Source: Lomentospora prolificans (lineage: Eukaryota > Ascomycota > Sordariomycetes > Microascales > Microascaceae). Taken from it: a stretch of DNA of 64,000 bases. Where the stretch lies: positions 1,922,001-1,986,000 of the forward strand of contig JARFXM010000006.1 in the NCBI GenBank assembly GCA_029532625.1, given 5' to 3'. The notes beneath the pieces are model-generated. The model searched no databases. It was not told the DNA's origin and saw nothing but the letters and a program-made list of their open reading frames with translations. Position 1 is the stretch's first letter; the number at the start of each line of letters is the position of its first letter. The translations under genes and the position numbers were made by a program. Below are positions 1 through 12,954 of this stretch, one piece after another.

Positions 1-1758
1 CCAGCGCGAAATGTTGAATATCGTTCACAATTTAGCGAACAGTCTACTGACAATCATCGACGACATTCTAGATCTTTCAAAGATCGAGGCGAGGAGGATG
101 GTCCTCGAAGAGATCCCCTTCACATTGCGCGGTACTGTTTTTAATGCGCTTAAAACGTTGGCTGTCAAGGCCAATGAGAAGTTCTTGGATCTCACCTACA
201 AGGTGGACAGCTCCGTACCGGACCACCTCATTGGTGACTCGTTCCGTCTTCGTCAAGTTATCCTTAACCTTGTTGGAAACGCCATTAAATTTACCGAAGA
301 GGGTGAAGTTAGTCTTACAATCAGAAAATTTGGAGCAGATACGACCGAGGGCGAGTACACGATCGAGTTCATTGTCACAGATACTGGCATCGGTATCGCT
401 CCAGATAAGCTTGATCTAATTTTCGACACCTTCCAGCAAGCCGACGGATCTATGACTCGCAAGTTTGGAGGAACCGGTCTGGGATTGTCCATTTCCAAAC
501 GCCTAGTCAACCTCATGGGTGGTGACTTGTGGGTAGACAGCAAGTTTGGCACCGGTAGCGAGTTTCACTTTACGTGCCGAGTTAGGGTTGCGCCCGAAGA
601 TGTCGTTCCCAGGATGGACTTCAGCCAGTACAGAGGACACCAAGTCCTGTTCGTCGACAAGTCACAAACCAATTTCGGACCCAGGATTAAGGATATGCTT
701 GAAGAGATGGAATTGGTTCCTATCGTGGTGAAGTCAGAGCAAAGCAACTCCATTGCCTCGATGAAGGGGCAAGCGAATATGCCATATGATGTGATTCTCG
801 TCGATTCGATCGAAACTGCGCGAAGGTTGAGAGCCGTCGATGACTTTAAGTACCTGCCAATCGTTCTGCTAGCGCCCGTCGTTCATGTCAGCTTGAAATC
901 ATGCCTAGATCTCGGAATCACGTCCTATATGACAACGCCGTGCACGACAACAGACCTGGGTAACGCCATGGTCCCGGCTTTAGAGAACCGCGCAACACCG
1001 TCGCTCGCTGATACCACCAAGTCATTCGATATTCTCCTAGCGGAGGACAACACCGTCAACCAGCGTCTCGCGGTGAAGATTCTAGAAAATTACCACCATG
1101 TTGTAACCGTGGTGGGTAATGGTCTAGAGGCTGTAGAGGCTATCAAGGCTAGGAGATTCGACGTTATCCTTATGGATGTACAGATGCCGATCATGGTAAG
1201 CGTGCTTGTTCCCCCTTGCCCCTTTTCCCCATCTTTCACGCCTTTCAATGACCTAACAGCGTCTCTAAAGGGTGGCTTCGAGGCTACGGAGAAGATCCGA
1301 GAATATGAGAAGCAGCGCGGTGACTACCGCACGCCTATCATCGCCCTTACAGCGCACGCTATGATGGGTGATCGCGAGAAGTGTATACAGGCGCAGATGG
1401 ACGAGTATCTGTCGAAGCCACTGCAACCCAACCATTTGATCCAGACTATCTTTAAGTGCGCGACGCTGGGTTGTGAGCTTCTCGAGAAAAACCGGGAGCG
1501 CGAGCTCAATCGACAAGCTGAGACGGTGGAGGCGGCGAAGCACGGCCTACCTCACCGGCCGCCGCTTGAGACGAGGGCCTTCACTTCGACTGAGGCTCTA
1601 ACTAAGGGGGCCACCACAAGCGTTACCTCGGGGCCGACAGATGATGCCTTGACGAGGGTACGTGACCGACTATAAAAACAATAGCCAAAGTTTCCCGTGG
1701 CCACCGAACGTTACTAACTCGCTACACTCAGCATTTTATGCGATCCCACAGTAGATAA
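1..1758 (+). CDS. nik1: Group III hybrid histidine kinase (Nik1/Os-1 type), 3' part
   Basis: Cytosolic osmosensing hybrid kinase that feeds the HOG MAP-kinase pathway. The gene enters the window already open: codons run from base 2 (Q-R-E-M-L-N-I-V), inside the dimerisation helix just after the phospho-histidine, so the HAMP repeats and the H-box lie outside. Exons 1-1195, 1271-1657 and 1732-1758 give about 535 visible residues. The first intron (75 nt) is in frame and separates DVQMPIM from GGFEAT. The second has donor gtacgt, branch point actaac and acceptor cactcag, and leaves the tail HFMRSHSR. In order I see the ATPase domain (N box NLVGNAIKFT, G1 DTGIGIAP, G2 GGTGLGLS), a degenerate receiver at about residues 205-325, and a true receiver with AEDN, phospho-acceptor ILMDVQMP and LSKPLQ. 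Assignment is secure from the receiver and its flank; the short last exon is inferred from splice signals. Confidence 0.93.
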
Positions 1759-3445
1759 GCCCTCGGATCGTCATCTTCATCCGGCCTCAATGAGGCAACT
1801 GGCCGAAGCTCCTGAGCGTCTTCCTCACTCTCCTCCGTTCGCCGTTTATCCGGCTTAAACTTTATACCATGATCAATCTCTATCCATAGTACTACGATAC
1901 CCTCACTCCCTCACCCTTCTTCCTTTCATAGTCTCGCACCGCGGAGGCCAGGAACAACGCTTACATTCGACGACGGCTCGCCGATATCCGCTGTTTACTG
2001 GACGATGAAGCAGCAGACTGTACGGATGATTTTCTTGGTTTGAAGCGTTGCGGGCATCTCACTAGCTGGTTTTGTTTCGCTTAGTTTTTCGTCTCGTCTC
2101 CGTTTTCTTTTTCTTTCTCCACTTTGGAAATGCTGTTTGCACATATCCCTGACTTGTATCTTACATTTCCTTGGGCGTACTCATACTGTTTCTGATATCT
2201 CATGGAGCTTGAAGCTTTGCCTCCTCAAAGGGCTATACTGGACGCCACACACCCACCCCTACTTGGTGAGAGGGTGTGGCTCTCGCATCCAACGCAGGTA
2301 CATGGGCAAAGAAAAGAGGCATATTTGTTTCGATTTTCGCTCTGCCTTAACTTACCTACCCTCTATTGTTTGTTTCTAATGTTTCACGGACTGGGGCCAC
2401 GGGGGGCGGTGGACAAGGTGTTTTGGTCGTCGATATTTGTGCTTTGTTACGTATATCTCAGGATATCTTTCTTTGCTAAAGAGGGGAAATTGGCAAATGA
2501 AACAATTAATTCTGTTGCTTTTCCTTTAATTATGTTCTCTCGGGTCTTGAACCGACGGTCTCTGTAGCCAACATCTTATGGGCCTCTCAATCGATGTTTT
2601 GGGTATTTGTCTTTGTTGGTTAGATTATCCACGTCGCTCGCTGCTAGCTACCCGTGAATCCTTCACACAACTCAAACGGAAGGTCGCACTCTGCTTCTCA
2701 ATCCTATGTTCCTGCTTTCTTGCCCACTCATCTTAGTTCTCTGCGAATTAGCAATGTCTTGGCTAGGCGGGTCTATTCTTCATTCCGCTTCCTCTGTTTC
2801 CCAGACGGCAATACTGCTTCTGTCGTTTCCGCCACGGACCTCACGTTGAACAGTGAAGTAGCAGGCGACGTTGGCGAAGGAATCCGACGACGCAAGGGCT
2901 GGCGTGCGGAGGGATTTTCCTTCCTTTGTTTCATTTTTTTTCTTCATTTTTTTTCATCAATTTCTATACTTTTTTTCGATATTAGTCCGCGAAGAGGAGG
3001 ATGGCCAGGACGGCAGAAGAGACCACAGAAGACTTTGGGACAGGTGGGTGAGGATCATGTTGACCGAAGTGTTGGATGCCCCCGGAGTCTGTTCTAGCGA
3101 TGACCAAGCCTCTCGATCTCGAGGGCCCCATCAAGAAGATCGGGGACCCAATTTACGAGACACGCCGATGGGTATTTAATGGAATATTTAGAGAGGCTTA
3201 ACTGGGTTTGGCCAAGATGGCGAAGCCTATAGTATGGTGTCTTTCTGTTATTCCTCAATCTCTAAATAGCTAGAATGTCCCACACCACCTCTCGCCCTCG
3301 AAACAACCAGATACCTTGTTCTCGATAGCAAAGGGTTTGATGGCTGCGGAATGTCTGGGCGCATGCTAGACAAGGAGAGGCAAAGCAAGGGGGATAAGGC
3401 GCAACAAGCAAAAGCGAAAGATATGATCCAAATTTCGGGTGGTTC
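1759..3445. other. Intergenic region after the histidine kinase
   Basis: About 1.7 kb between the kinase stop and the stop of the converging minus-strand gene. It should hold both 3' UTRs. Several short open frames occur (for example 2202-2567 and 2654-3097), but they are T-rich, show no domain and overlap in several frames. I see no gene here. Confidence 0.6.
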
Positions 3446-4589
3446 TCAATTTTTTTTCTGCTCGCCATTCGCTAATAGTGCACAACTTGGGGTAGACTCG
3501 CTGGCATCCTGGTTGTCTTTTCCTGCGTCAGCGGCGTCCACACTAGCGAGGATGGCGTCAAGTTTAGACTCGAGGGCGGTTAGGCTAGCCTCGAGCATGG
3601 ATGCAGTCTTCTCGCCTCTATTAATATTGGAGGCATGCCACACATATGTTAGCGTATCAGTGATACAGCTTGTACGTTTACCGAGGCGCGTGCAGTGCGC
3701 CGAATAATGTGTGTCTGTGATGGAGAGAGAGGGGTGGTGATGGGGGTAAGTAAGGATGATATCGGCGGTATGGGGAGCGCGAGGAGGCTAACAGAGCTTT
3801 TAGACCACCGAGCTATGACAGATTGACGGCCTGAATGTCATCGTTTTGTATGGCAAATTTGTGATTATGAAGGATGAAGAAGAGCGTATCTGTGGTTCCA
3901 TGTAAGGCGATGAGCCCATGATGGTGTGAGACGAAGTGTCGGATGGTGTTTTGGGTCGAGAAGAGCCCTGAGCTGAGAGGGGCAGCAGGGCGAGCATAGG
4001 TGGAGAGGCAATGCAGGTTTGCAGAAGCTTGGCAACGTCATAGTGGACCGGGGGGGTGAAGGAACGGACCAGACCGCGAACCCGGAAGGGTGGGGTAAGG
4101 CACAAAAACGGAAAAGGCAAAATACCTAGCAAGATCCTCGAATGCCTGCGAGTTTTGGCGTGGATTTATTTCCCCCTGGTTAGCACATCGCAGTTCTCGA
4201 ACCAGGACCACAACCAAACGGGAAGGTGAGTGAAGGGTCGTACTGGCAATGTCGGGAGAAGCAAACAATTGTATGCGGGTAGGGTTCCAGCAACAAGAAG
4301 GCGTGCCAGGCTTGAGGGCGGAACGGGCAGAGGGCAGGCGAAGAAAAGAAGAGCGGTCGAGTTTGATAGATTGATGGAAAAACAGAGGCGAGGTTGGCAC
4401 AAAGACCAAGGTAGCCAGTAGAGTTTGGTTGTAGCTAGGGGAATTAGGGGAGGAAAAGAATTATGCCGCATAACTTACCCGCTGCAACTCACCGGCTACG
4501 AAGTCTGAACTCGTCTCTCGGTCGATTTCGTTGTTCGGGGTACTCAAAGAGGCGCGTGAAGGTTCAGCGCGTTCACCATTGGCCGCCAT
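3446..4589 (-). CDS. Small coiled-coil protein, unrecognised
   Basis: Three exons on the minus strand: 4589-4479, 4175-4126 and 3617-3446, giving 110 aa. Start ATGGCGGCC has a good context. Exon 1 ends at a gtaagt donor after SDFVAGELQR. Exon 2 follows a gctaaccag acceptor and ends in phase 2 before gtattt. Exon 3 follows an attaatag acceptor and restores the frame, so the joined protein reads QAFEDLA then RGEKTASMLE. The C-terminal half (ASMLEASLTALESKLDAIL) is a strong amphipathic heptad helix, followed by an acidic, Ser-rich and then Lys-rich tail. Introns of 303 and 508 nt are long for this window, so an additional small exon in the second intron cannot be excluded. I do not recognise the family; the phase match and coding character support a real gene. 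Confidence 0.62.
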
Positions 4590-7500
4590 GGCAGTTGGCT
4601 AAAACAACAGAGCGGGATCAATTACGAGAGTCGGTTTACTGATGGATATTAGGAGGGCGCCCTGCAGAAGGGGTCAGGAACAGCGAGCCGGTTCAGAAGG
4701 AGGTAATGAATAGAAGGGGGAATATTAGGATTGTGTTGAGGTAGACTAGGGGGGAGCCGATACCACATCAATGACGAGTTGGTCGGGGCAAAATGGGAAG
4801 AGAAAAGCAATTGGTGAGAAAGGCGAGGAAAGATGAGGAAAGATGGGGAGAGTAGAGCGTGGAAAGGGTTATGAAGGAAGATAGGAGCACGGTGAGGGGT
4901 GGGCTGCCTTGAGGTCCCGTCCCGAGAACAGGACCAAGGTTCAAATTACTGAGGGGGCGGATGGAAACGGGATCAGGAGCTTCGCAAGACCATTCCAGAT
5001 GTGAGGTTCCGACGTGCTTGCCTCTTTCACAGTCTCAACGTCCTGCCCCCCTGAGTCCAATTAAGGTGAGATAAGCCACAACATCCATTGCCATCCCCGG
5101 TGTCACTCGGTACCCGCAAGTACATTGTGGATGCGCATGATGACAGTGCTATGTCCAGGAATACAACATATGAACATCTATGCCCGCTTATGGGAACGAC
5201 AGATGCTAGCAGTTGAATTCGGTGGCATGCATATCCCCGATGCATCACCTTAAACTCGATGACAAAAGACTCGAGCAGGAGTCGCACTGCATCGGACATC
5301 CAGGTGCGGCTTTAGTCGCCGCTCTGGTCCATCAACCGCCAATCCCAGACGGCGTCTGGGTGGAATAAGCACACGCGCAGTTGAGGCTGCTCCCGGAACA
5401 AGTCCACTATCAACACCTCCTCCCTCCACCCCCCTCCCCCAGTATTCCCCTTAGATTGGGATGGCAGGATCACGAACTCCTAATCCTGGGCGTGCCACTG
5501 AAATGGGCATTTACTCGGAGTGTTACCTAATGCTGGTGAGAAACAGCCCCGCCCGATGTCAGAACCACCGAGCCATGACCAGGTCCTTCAACTCCCGGCC
5601 CCTCCAGCGAGAGAGGACGAACAGAACTACGGGGAGCCCTCCGAAATTGGCTTTGCTTGGCGGCTTTTGTTTGGACGGGTCAGGTCTCGAATGTACCAAG
5701 CTGCACCGCCTGGCTAGGTCCCCGCATCCGCCATTGTCAAGATTCCGTCTAGGTCTGAAGTTCTTGGAGCCTGTATGAAGAAGGCTGGCTTCTCTCGTCA
5801 TGGAATTGAAGAAGAAAGCGGATTTCGCGCCCACCATCCCACTCAACTCCCGACTTAGTCTACATGTGGGTAATGCGTGTGCCGGTGCATTTTCCGCACT
5901 CCCAACACCGCCCCGTCTAATCCCAGTGTACGTAGCTAGCGCACTAATACAGAGATTGGTAAGGTGGAAGGACGATAACGCGGATAACAACCGGAGCATA
6001 GTGTTTCGATCTCCTGCGTATACCAACACCAACAATGTCGCTGACAAGTCGAAATTACCTATCTTGCTCCATTCGAACGCTCTCCTCTGATACCCTTTGT
6101 GAGGTGCGTTCGCCCCGCGCCTCTGCGTCATTTTGCGAGTGGTAGAGCATGGCAGATGGCACGGTGAGCAATATGGGACCGTGTCATGATTACTCTGCAA
6201 CAATGGCAGCATTGCCGGGGGATTGGGACTTGTGTAATACCAGAGAAGGCAGGCAATCATCACAATCAGTCTGAGGCGGGTAACTTTTTACCCCTCCCTG
6301 GTAAAAGATAGCTGCTCGTTTTGTGTCTCAACTCTGCGCGGGAGAGTCTTGAACGCCCAGCTTAGTTCAGATACGGGAGCCTCTGAGCTCGCTCCTCGGA
6401 GGGAGGCTTTCTTAGTCGTAGTGGGTGAATCTACTTCCGCCATCTCACGGGGAAGTCTACACACGGCGCTTCCTTCAAATTTATGGCGACGCTGGTTGGC
6501 TGGCCTTGCTGGAAATTTGAACCCAACGACCACGCTCCAATAGCAGCGTCCGTGGCCATAGCTAATGGCGCGCTTTCCCTCAACCTTCTCTTATTCGACC
6601 TCCGCATATGTGCAAGGTCGCAAGCGAACAGCTGTACAATGTAACGAGTCAATTTCGCAATGGAAAAGGGGAAAAAGGCCAGGGAGGGGGCGGGGGCCGC
6701 ATGCATTGGTCCAGTCATGGAGGCGACAGGCGGAATGGGGAAAATGGCTATACGCTGGCGCTGGGGCTCGCAACGACGTCACTATTAATTGCGACTACAG
6801 TACGACGATCACTGGTTAGGTACGTGTTGGGTGTTTTGACATATTGGGCTTTGGACCTGAGGTCATGTTTTAGCTAGTGGTGCTGGAGGTTGATCGTCCC
6901 GTCCTACTTGAAAGGGTGATGATGTGTTCCATTGCAGAAAATAACCTCTTTTGTACTGTCCCAGGCGGGCCGTAGCTGCCTACGCTAACGGGTCGGGCTC
7001 TGTGTGCAGTGCGTATTGCACGGCGCGTGCCAGCCACTTTCCCTTGCATTTGCTTGGGGGATAAAACGGTCAACCCAAAGGGGATATAACAAACCAAGGA
7101 AAGATCGACGACCGAAATGTCTAGGAAATAGTGTGATTTTATGTCAGAGTGCTACTCTCCAAGTGTGGCGTATTAACCAATGCGCGGGGTGCAATAACGA
7201 AAGCATATTTCCCACATCCTCCTCCATCCAGGAAAATTCTTTTACCAAGGCAACACCCATTTTCAGCTGCATATTAATAATATTAAGTGTCATCGCTGAG
7301 GCACCCTTTTTCACACTTAGCGCTATGCCAGGTGTGGTATGGGGCGGTACGTATCTAGTACCTATCACAGCTCCGGGCGCACTCAAGCGGGCCCCGATTA
7401 GACTTGGTAACCTGCCGGCCAACTCCAAGAGAAGCTAGTCATGAATACCAGCTTGCTCGCAGTCAATGGATATGCTTCACTTCAAAGGAGTCAGCATTTT

Positions 7501-10500
7501 ATACGCGCACTGCAAAAAATGGTAGAACGGGGCCGAGAAGGGGGATAATGGGGAATGGGCCATCTAACCCCAATGTCTGCCCTTAGCACCACTCAGAAGA
7601 GCAACAAGGTACCAATACTCCGCACGGTCTCGCGTGGGAGTCTCGTAGGAGGCACACACGCACACACACAGAGAGAGGAAAGAAAGAGAATAAAAGAGAA
7701 GAGAAGAGCAGAGAGAGAGAGAGGGAGAGAGAGAGAGATGTCGGTTGGTTACGGCTGCAATACGCCAAATACCGTAACCATATAACACGAATAAAACTAC
7801 ACTGCCGGTAGGTGAACTTGGCGCATGTTTTGATGGAGATGTAAGAATAGCCGATGCTTTGCCCTCCAGAGTTGCCAGCGGTATCTCTTCTCTTTCTGCC
7901 TCTTCCGGGGCCCGACATACTGCTCACTCATTCGAGGGTGCCAGCCCAAGCCCACCCCTAAACTAACGGACCAGCCCCCGGCCGCCTGAATCGGGAATAT
8001 GGATCATTGATGCCATCAAGGAACCAGGAATCGGCACGGCCATGACATCAGCAGTGTCATCACACACGGCGCACTGACCAGTTAGAACCCACACCCTCTT
8101 CCTATTGTTTGTGCTCTACGCCTGCAATTACTCTGACGGTGGTTGACGACACGCCCTCTGCTTATTGATCGATGCAATCGCCGATGCAAATCGACGCCAG
8201 GTAGAATTCCCCCCTATTTCTTTCTTTTCTTATATCTCCAATTCAGTCCCGCTTCCAGTATCCATGTCTCCAGCCAGCCATACCATGACCAAGGATACCG
8301 GCTTTGGTGTTTCCCATCTTGCGTCTTTTCTGGCGCTAGTTGTTAGCTGCACTGAAGCTATAAGCCTTTAGTTCGATCGAAGAAAAGACTTCTCGGCGTC
8401 CTCCATGACAAGCCAAGCTTTCGCCTCGATGAGCCCAAGTTAATTCGGCGACTTTGTTGCGAAAGAAGTTGCTCCAACCCTCGCTGTGACCCCGTTCTTT
8501 TCCATGCCTCCGGTCTTTGAGCCTTTCCTTTCCCTGTTTGTTCTTCTCATTCCCGCCGGGGTGAGTCCTGTTCGTTTATTTGTGCTCCCACAGGTAGCAA
8601 AAGGCTCTCGATAATTCCGAAGAACACAGGTATGAATGGCACGTCATGAGTGGGGAGTGTTCGGCAGCTGCCAATCGCGTGCCTTGAGGAAACGTCTTCC
8701 TACCAACATGACGGAGGGATCTACAACCAGCTCTGTCCAGCTGCAGGTAGAGGTTGGCCATGGTTGGGACCCGTCCTGCGTTTCGACATTCCGTTCATGT
8801 CGTATGGGTGTATATTGCAGTGTGGTGTTCGAGGCGGCATGTACTTATACCTGGTCCGAACATTGTCATGGTGAGAACTCCATTGCACTCCACACGCCAG
8901 GACACGCTGCCAGCTACATGGCTTTCCAGGCGCCCCATGTCTCGGTTCCTCATCCATCAGCCGCCCCTTCAGCCCCGAGATTGTGGAGCCCAAGAATCGC
9001 GAGGAAGTAGCAGGATGGAAAGAGAAGTAAACAGTGCGATCCTGATGAAATACTCCAAGTCTACCGAGAATTGGAACGCATCCGGGGTTCCTCCCCGGCC
9101 GTAAGGAGAAGCTGCACGTTTGTACTTGGCCAGCCAACAGTGTCTGTAGATGTCATCTAGTCTCGCTTCTTAGCTCCAAGCTATTTCGACGTGCCCCATA
9201 GTTCTGCTCGATTGTGTCTCTCATCAACGCCCGCCCCAGCTTCTGCCAAGGTCCCTGTGGCCCCTGCTCGGTTGAAGTAAGGAAGCCCTCTCGAGCTTTC
9301 GCGTCGGGGTAGGGAGAGAGCCGAACGCAGCTCCGGGAAACGAAGAGGAAGGAGGTGGGAACGGCGAGAAGAGGGCTTGCATAATAGGGTAGGAAGGAGG
9401 GCAAGGGAAAGAGGCGTTATGGCAGGGATTGGGGGCTGCAATCGCGCGAAAGGGGGAGGGGGGAATGGGCAAAAAGGGGATGTTACATGTGCTGTCTGTC
9501 CTTTGTTCAATCGAGGGCCTCGTGCTTGCCCTGTACTCACCCTAAAACCATCTAGAAGCCGACCGCTTTCATCATCCTAAGGTAGTTTTCTGGTAACAAG
9601 AGCCGCCCAGATCACTACCATCTCTCGTGTCGTCTCCGCTCCAAACCCCTCGCCCTCCACACCACGTCATGTCACCCACCACCCCCCAAATCTTGGATGG
9701 AGCCAGAATGAGGGTAACTGATGCTGAAGATGGAATCTCTGGCATAGAAGATCAGCCATTTCAAGGTCAAACTCAGCCGGTTCGCCCATCGGTGGTCCGC
9801 CTTCACATCGCTTCTTTCATCGTGTCCCCTGCCGTTTCCTTCCCACCTTCTGTTGTTTGTCACCCCCGTTCCGAATCCCCTATCTCTCTTGTCTCTGAAT
9901 CTCTTTTTTGTCATCCACTCCCCCCTCGGTCCTTAGTCCTTCTCTTTCTTTTCCCTGCTCTTCGATTAGGCGAGGCGATCTGGCGATCCTTTTATGCACA
10001 CGCCTTCGACCTAACGGATATGATCCACCTGCCTTGACCGACGGCCCAGCCCAATCATATTACAATTGAGTACGAGACTTAGGGCCGGCCGATTCCTTCG
10101 CCCAATACCTCGTTTGAGCCCTATATATTATCAATTCCTTCAATTTACTTCATAGCAAACCTTGGTCTCGGGTTCCAGTTGAATCGGAGCCACTCTTTTT
10201 CTCTCGATGTTGGGATTCCTGTCCCATTAATCGGCCGAGCGCCCTTGCACGCATGACCTTTGCAGGTTTGTGCGTCTCTTGCGTGCCTAGGCTTGCCTTG
10301 GACGTCTTGAACTTCACCAGCCCCGGGTCGTTTCTTCTCCAGAATTCACGTGTTTCCACTCGCGGGTTTGACAACTGCCCGCCTCTACAACTTACACTTA
10401 CACCAACACGATCCTCTTCAAACTCATTGCGACCCTTCTTCCGCCCCGAGTCGAACTATTGAGCCAGCGCCTGGTTTGACTTGAAGCCCACTGATCTCTC

Positions 10501-11067
10501 CCACCCATTCGGAGGACTGACCTTCCTCATAAAGACGTACGGTATCCCTATGGATGGTCACCGCTTCGGTATACAACTTTCCACGCTTGAATACTCACAG
10601 CTGCAAAAAAAACACAAAAGGCATCTTCTCGTTGTTTCGACAAAGAACCCTTCCCGCGGGTTACCAATATCATTCTGGGGCCTACCCATGTTGCCTTGTA
10701 ACCTAGGAACTTGTAACCAAGAACAGTCTGACGAGGGCATCGGCTTGTAGTAAGCCCAGCCATCAACTCCTGCTCCCTCGCGTGTCGTTTAATCCCGGCC
10801 TCGATCGAGGCGAGACCATATTAACGAAAAATTCTCTCCGGACTCCCACCCATCGGGACTATCAGCTTTTTGGCACCCAGAGGATCGCCTCTCGACATTC
10901 TCGACAGTTATTGGACTGAGGACGGAAGGTGACGAAACGGAAGGGGAAGAACGCCAAACTATTTTGATCTGTGAATGACACAAATCCTCCGCCGGTAACT
11001 GATCAAAGTGTTTTCAACTTGCAAATCCCAAAGATCGAGCCGGAGGCTGTTCATATCAACACAAACC
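4590..11067. other. 6.5 kb tract without a convincing gene
   Basis: No open frame here shows a domain, a plausible set of splice signals or coding-like composition. The longest is a 234-codon minus-strand frame at 5559-6263, of random composition. The last 1-2 kb before 11068 probably carry the promoter and leader of the SAM-HMG gene; one short upstream frame (ATG at 10975, seven codons) precedes its start. A dinucleotide microsatellite sits near 7.7 kb. Noncoding RNA or regulatory DNA is possible but cannot be shown by eye. Confidence 0.5.
7653..7738. repeat. (CA)n/(GA)n compound microsatellite
   Basis: A run of CA dinucleotides with one CG interruption is followed by an impure purine tract of GA/AG units, GAAA and GAGG interruptions included, ending just before base 7739. 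It lies in the gene-poor tract, and short frames across it are artefacts of the repeat. Confidence 0.9.
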
Positions 11068-12954
11068 ATGCAAACTTTGGCCGAAATCTTCTCAGAACTG
11101 GGAATTTCCCAGTACCTAAGGGCCTTCGTGCAAGAGGGCTTCGACTCCTGGAATACAATTCTCGATATTACTGAATCAGATCTGTAGGTACCGGCACCGA
11201 GATTGCCACTGCTGCACGTCACGACAATAACACTAACCGCAACATATCCGCCGACTTAATAGTGATGCTCTAGGAGTCAAGCGTGGCCATCGTAGGGTAT
11301 GTATGAAACGATACGGCAAGATTTCCATCAGTTTTGGGGATGGACCAAGGAGCCACCATTAGTTTCGGAGTAATGGGACTGATTTCACTGTGGATTCGTT
11401 TAGAAACTTCAAAGGCGAATTGCTGAAGTTCGGGGTATATCACCCAATGCGGTACTACCATGGGCTTCTGGACGGGCAACCGAGGAAGCGAAGTACGATT
11501 CAAGCCGTTCAACAACAAGTGCCTCGGATCCAAACCGGCCTCGTGAAGGTACCGTAGCCAAAAGGAAGTATCGTCGACACCCAAAAGTGAGTACCAACCG
11601 ATTATCCCCGTCTATCTGCTGATTGATCATCGATTGCTGACAGTTCCTTCACTGCTTAGCCTGACAAAAATGCTCCGGAGAAGCCACCCTCAGCTTATGT
11701 ATTATTCTCAAATAGTAGGTTCCTCTAAACTCCCTTCGATTGCCGGAAAAGAAAGGGAAGGTGGCTGGTTTTCTTGGAACGGGGCTGGGAGCCGAACGTC
11801 CGCACTTTGAAATAAATGCTGGCAGCATAACTGATAACAATGTCGTCGGTCAGAAATTCGAGAAGAACTCAAGGGCCAAGCCCTATCTTTTACCGAACTA
11901 GCCAAGCTGGTGGGAGAGAATTGGCAAAGCCTCCCTCAAGCTGAGAGGGAACGGTTGGAAACCAAGGCACAGCAAGCAAAAGATAAGTACGTCGGCGAGC
12001 TCGCAGAGTATAAGAAGACTCCCGAGTATCGAAAATACTGTCAATACTTGCAAGATTTCAAAAAGAAACAACAGCAAAACACTCAATCCCAAGGTACGCA
12101 TGGCCGTGAGCGGGTGTCATGTTGAACCCGACTCCTGCGAACTCGAAGGGAGAGTCCATCGCTAACAAGCTAGTTTTGATAAAGGAAAAGATACTTGCAA
12201 GCGTCGATGTTCAGATACAACCCGAAGCCACCGTGGAAGTGTGAGTAGCGTTACTCATAGCAGCGGGAGGAGTAGTGTCAGTATCGGAAATAGCGTGACT
12301 GGTGCTGGGAGCGACTATAATATGGCAGGGGCTATGTCTCCGGCCAGCACGACTAACCCGAGGCGCCTCCGGAGCGGATCTTCGGATACATCGGTAGATT
12401 TTGCTTCCTCAGCTGGGAGCCGAATCGTCAGCCCAGGCAAGGGCTGTAGGGGGGACACATTACCTTCTCCGTATGCGACAGCTAACTCGGACACCGCACA
12501 CGATGACGCGCATGCTTCGCCGCATATGGAGTCCGTGAACCCTCAGGCGCTACCTTCGTTGTCAGATATGTTTGACAAGCGGGTAGCTGGCACAGGGCTC
12601 GACAGGGCTGATTTAAGCCTGTACCCTGCGGCTCGTGGTGACACAGGCCGCTGTTCAGGGTTCGAGAGAACGTTGCCCGCGGCCGGGGTGTCCGTCATGC
12701 GCTATGAAAGCCGGCTTCCTGCTGTCGGGAGCCCTGAGCTATATAGTGCGGAGCTTGGGCCGGCAAAGGATGTAGGACTGCCTATCAAGTCGCTGCTGTC
12801 AGGCAATGTGGCCGAGCTAGGGTATGAATCGACTCTTCACATCTCAACCAACCATAATTTGAGACACAACCCAGTCAGGCCCGAACTGACTTCATCGCAT
12901 CGGCATGTGCCTTGGCATAGAGGTGATATGCATGGTTTACAGGTGGGTAGCTAG
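11068..12954 (+). CDS. SAM-domain plus HMG-box DNA-binding protein
   Basis: Likely nuclear transcription regulator or architectural DNA-binding protein. Exons 11068-11183, 11263-11296, 11404-11586, 11660-11714, 11854-12093 and 12185-12954 give 465 aa; all phases agree. Residues about 1-65 form a SAM domain (MQTLAEIFSELGISQYLRAF, then LGVKRGHRRKLQRRIAEVRG). A basic linker (AKRKYRRHPK) leads into an HMG box at about 112-190: PPSAYVLFSNKIREEL, ELAKLVGENWQSLP, AQQAKDKYVGELAEYKK. The C-terminal half is Ser/Gly/Pro-rich with short conserved-looking islands (LPSLSDMFDKR, GLPIKSLLS). The last intron uses AAG at 12184; a TAG 11 nt earlier would truncate the protein. A gtgggt after HGLQ near the end could be another donor, so the 3' end is less certain. 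SAM-HMG proteins are a Pezizomycotina family; HMG-box relatives control sexual development, but this role is inference here. Confidence 0.82.

Noticed and set aside
5559..6263. 234-codon minus-strand open frame
   Set aside because: Random composition, no domain, no splice context, overlapped by equally long competing frames.
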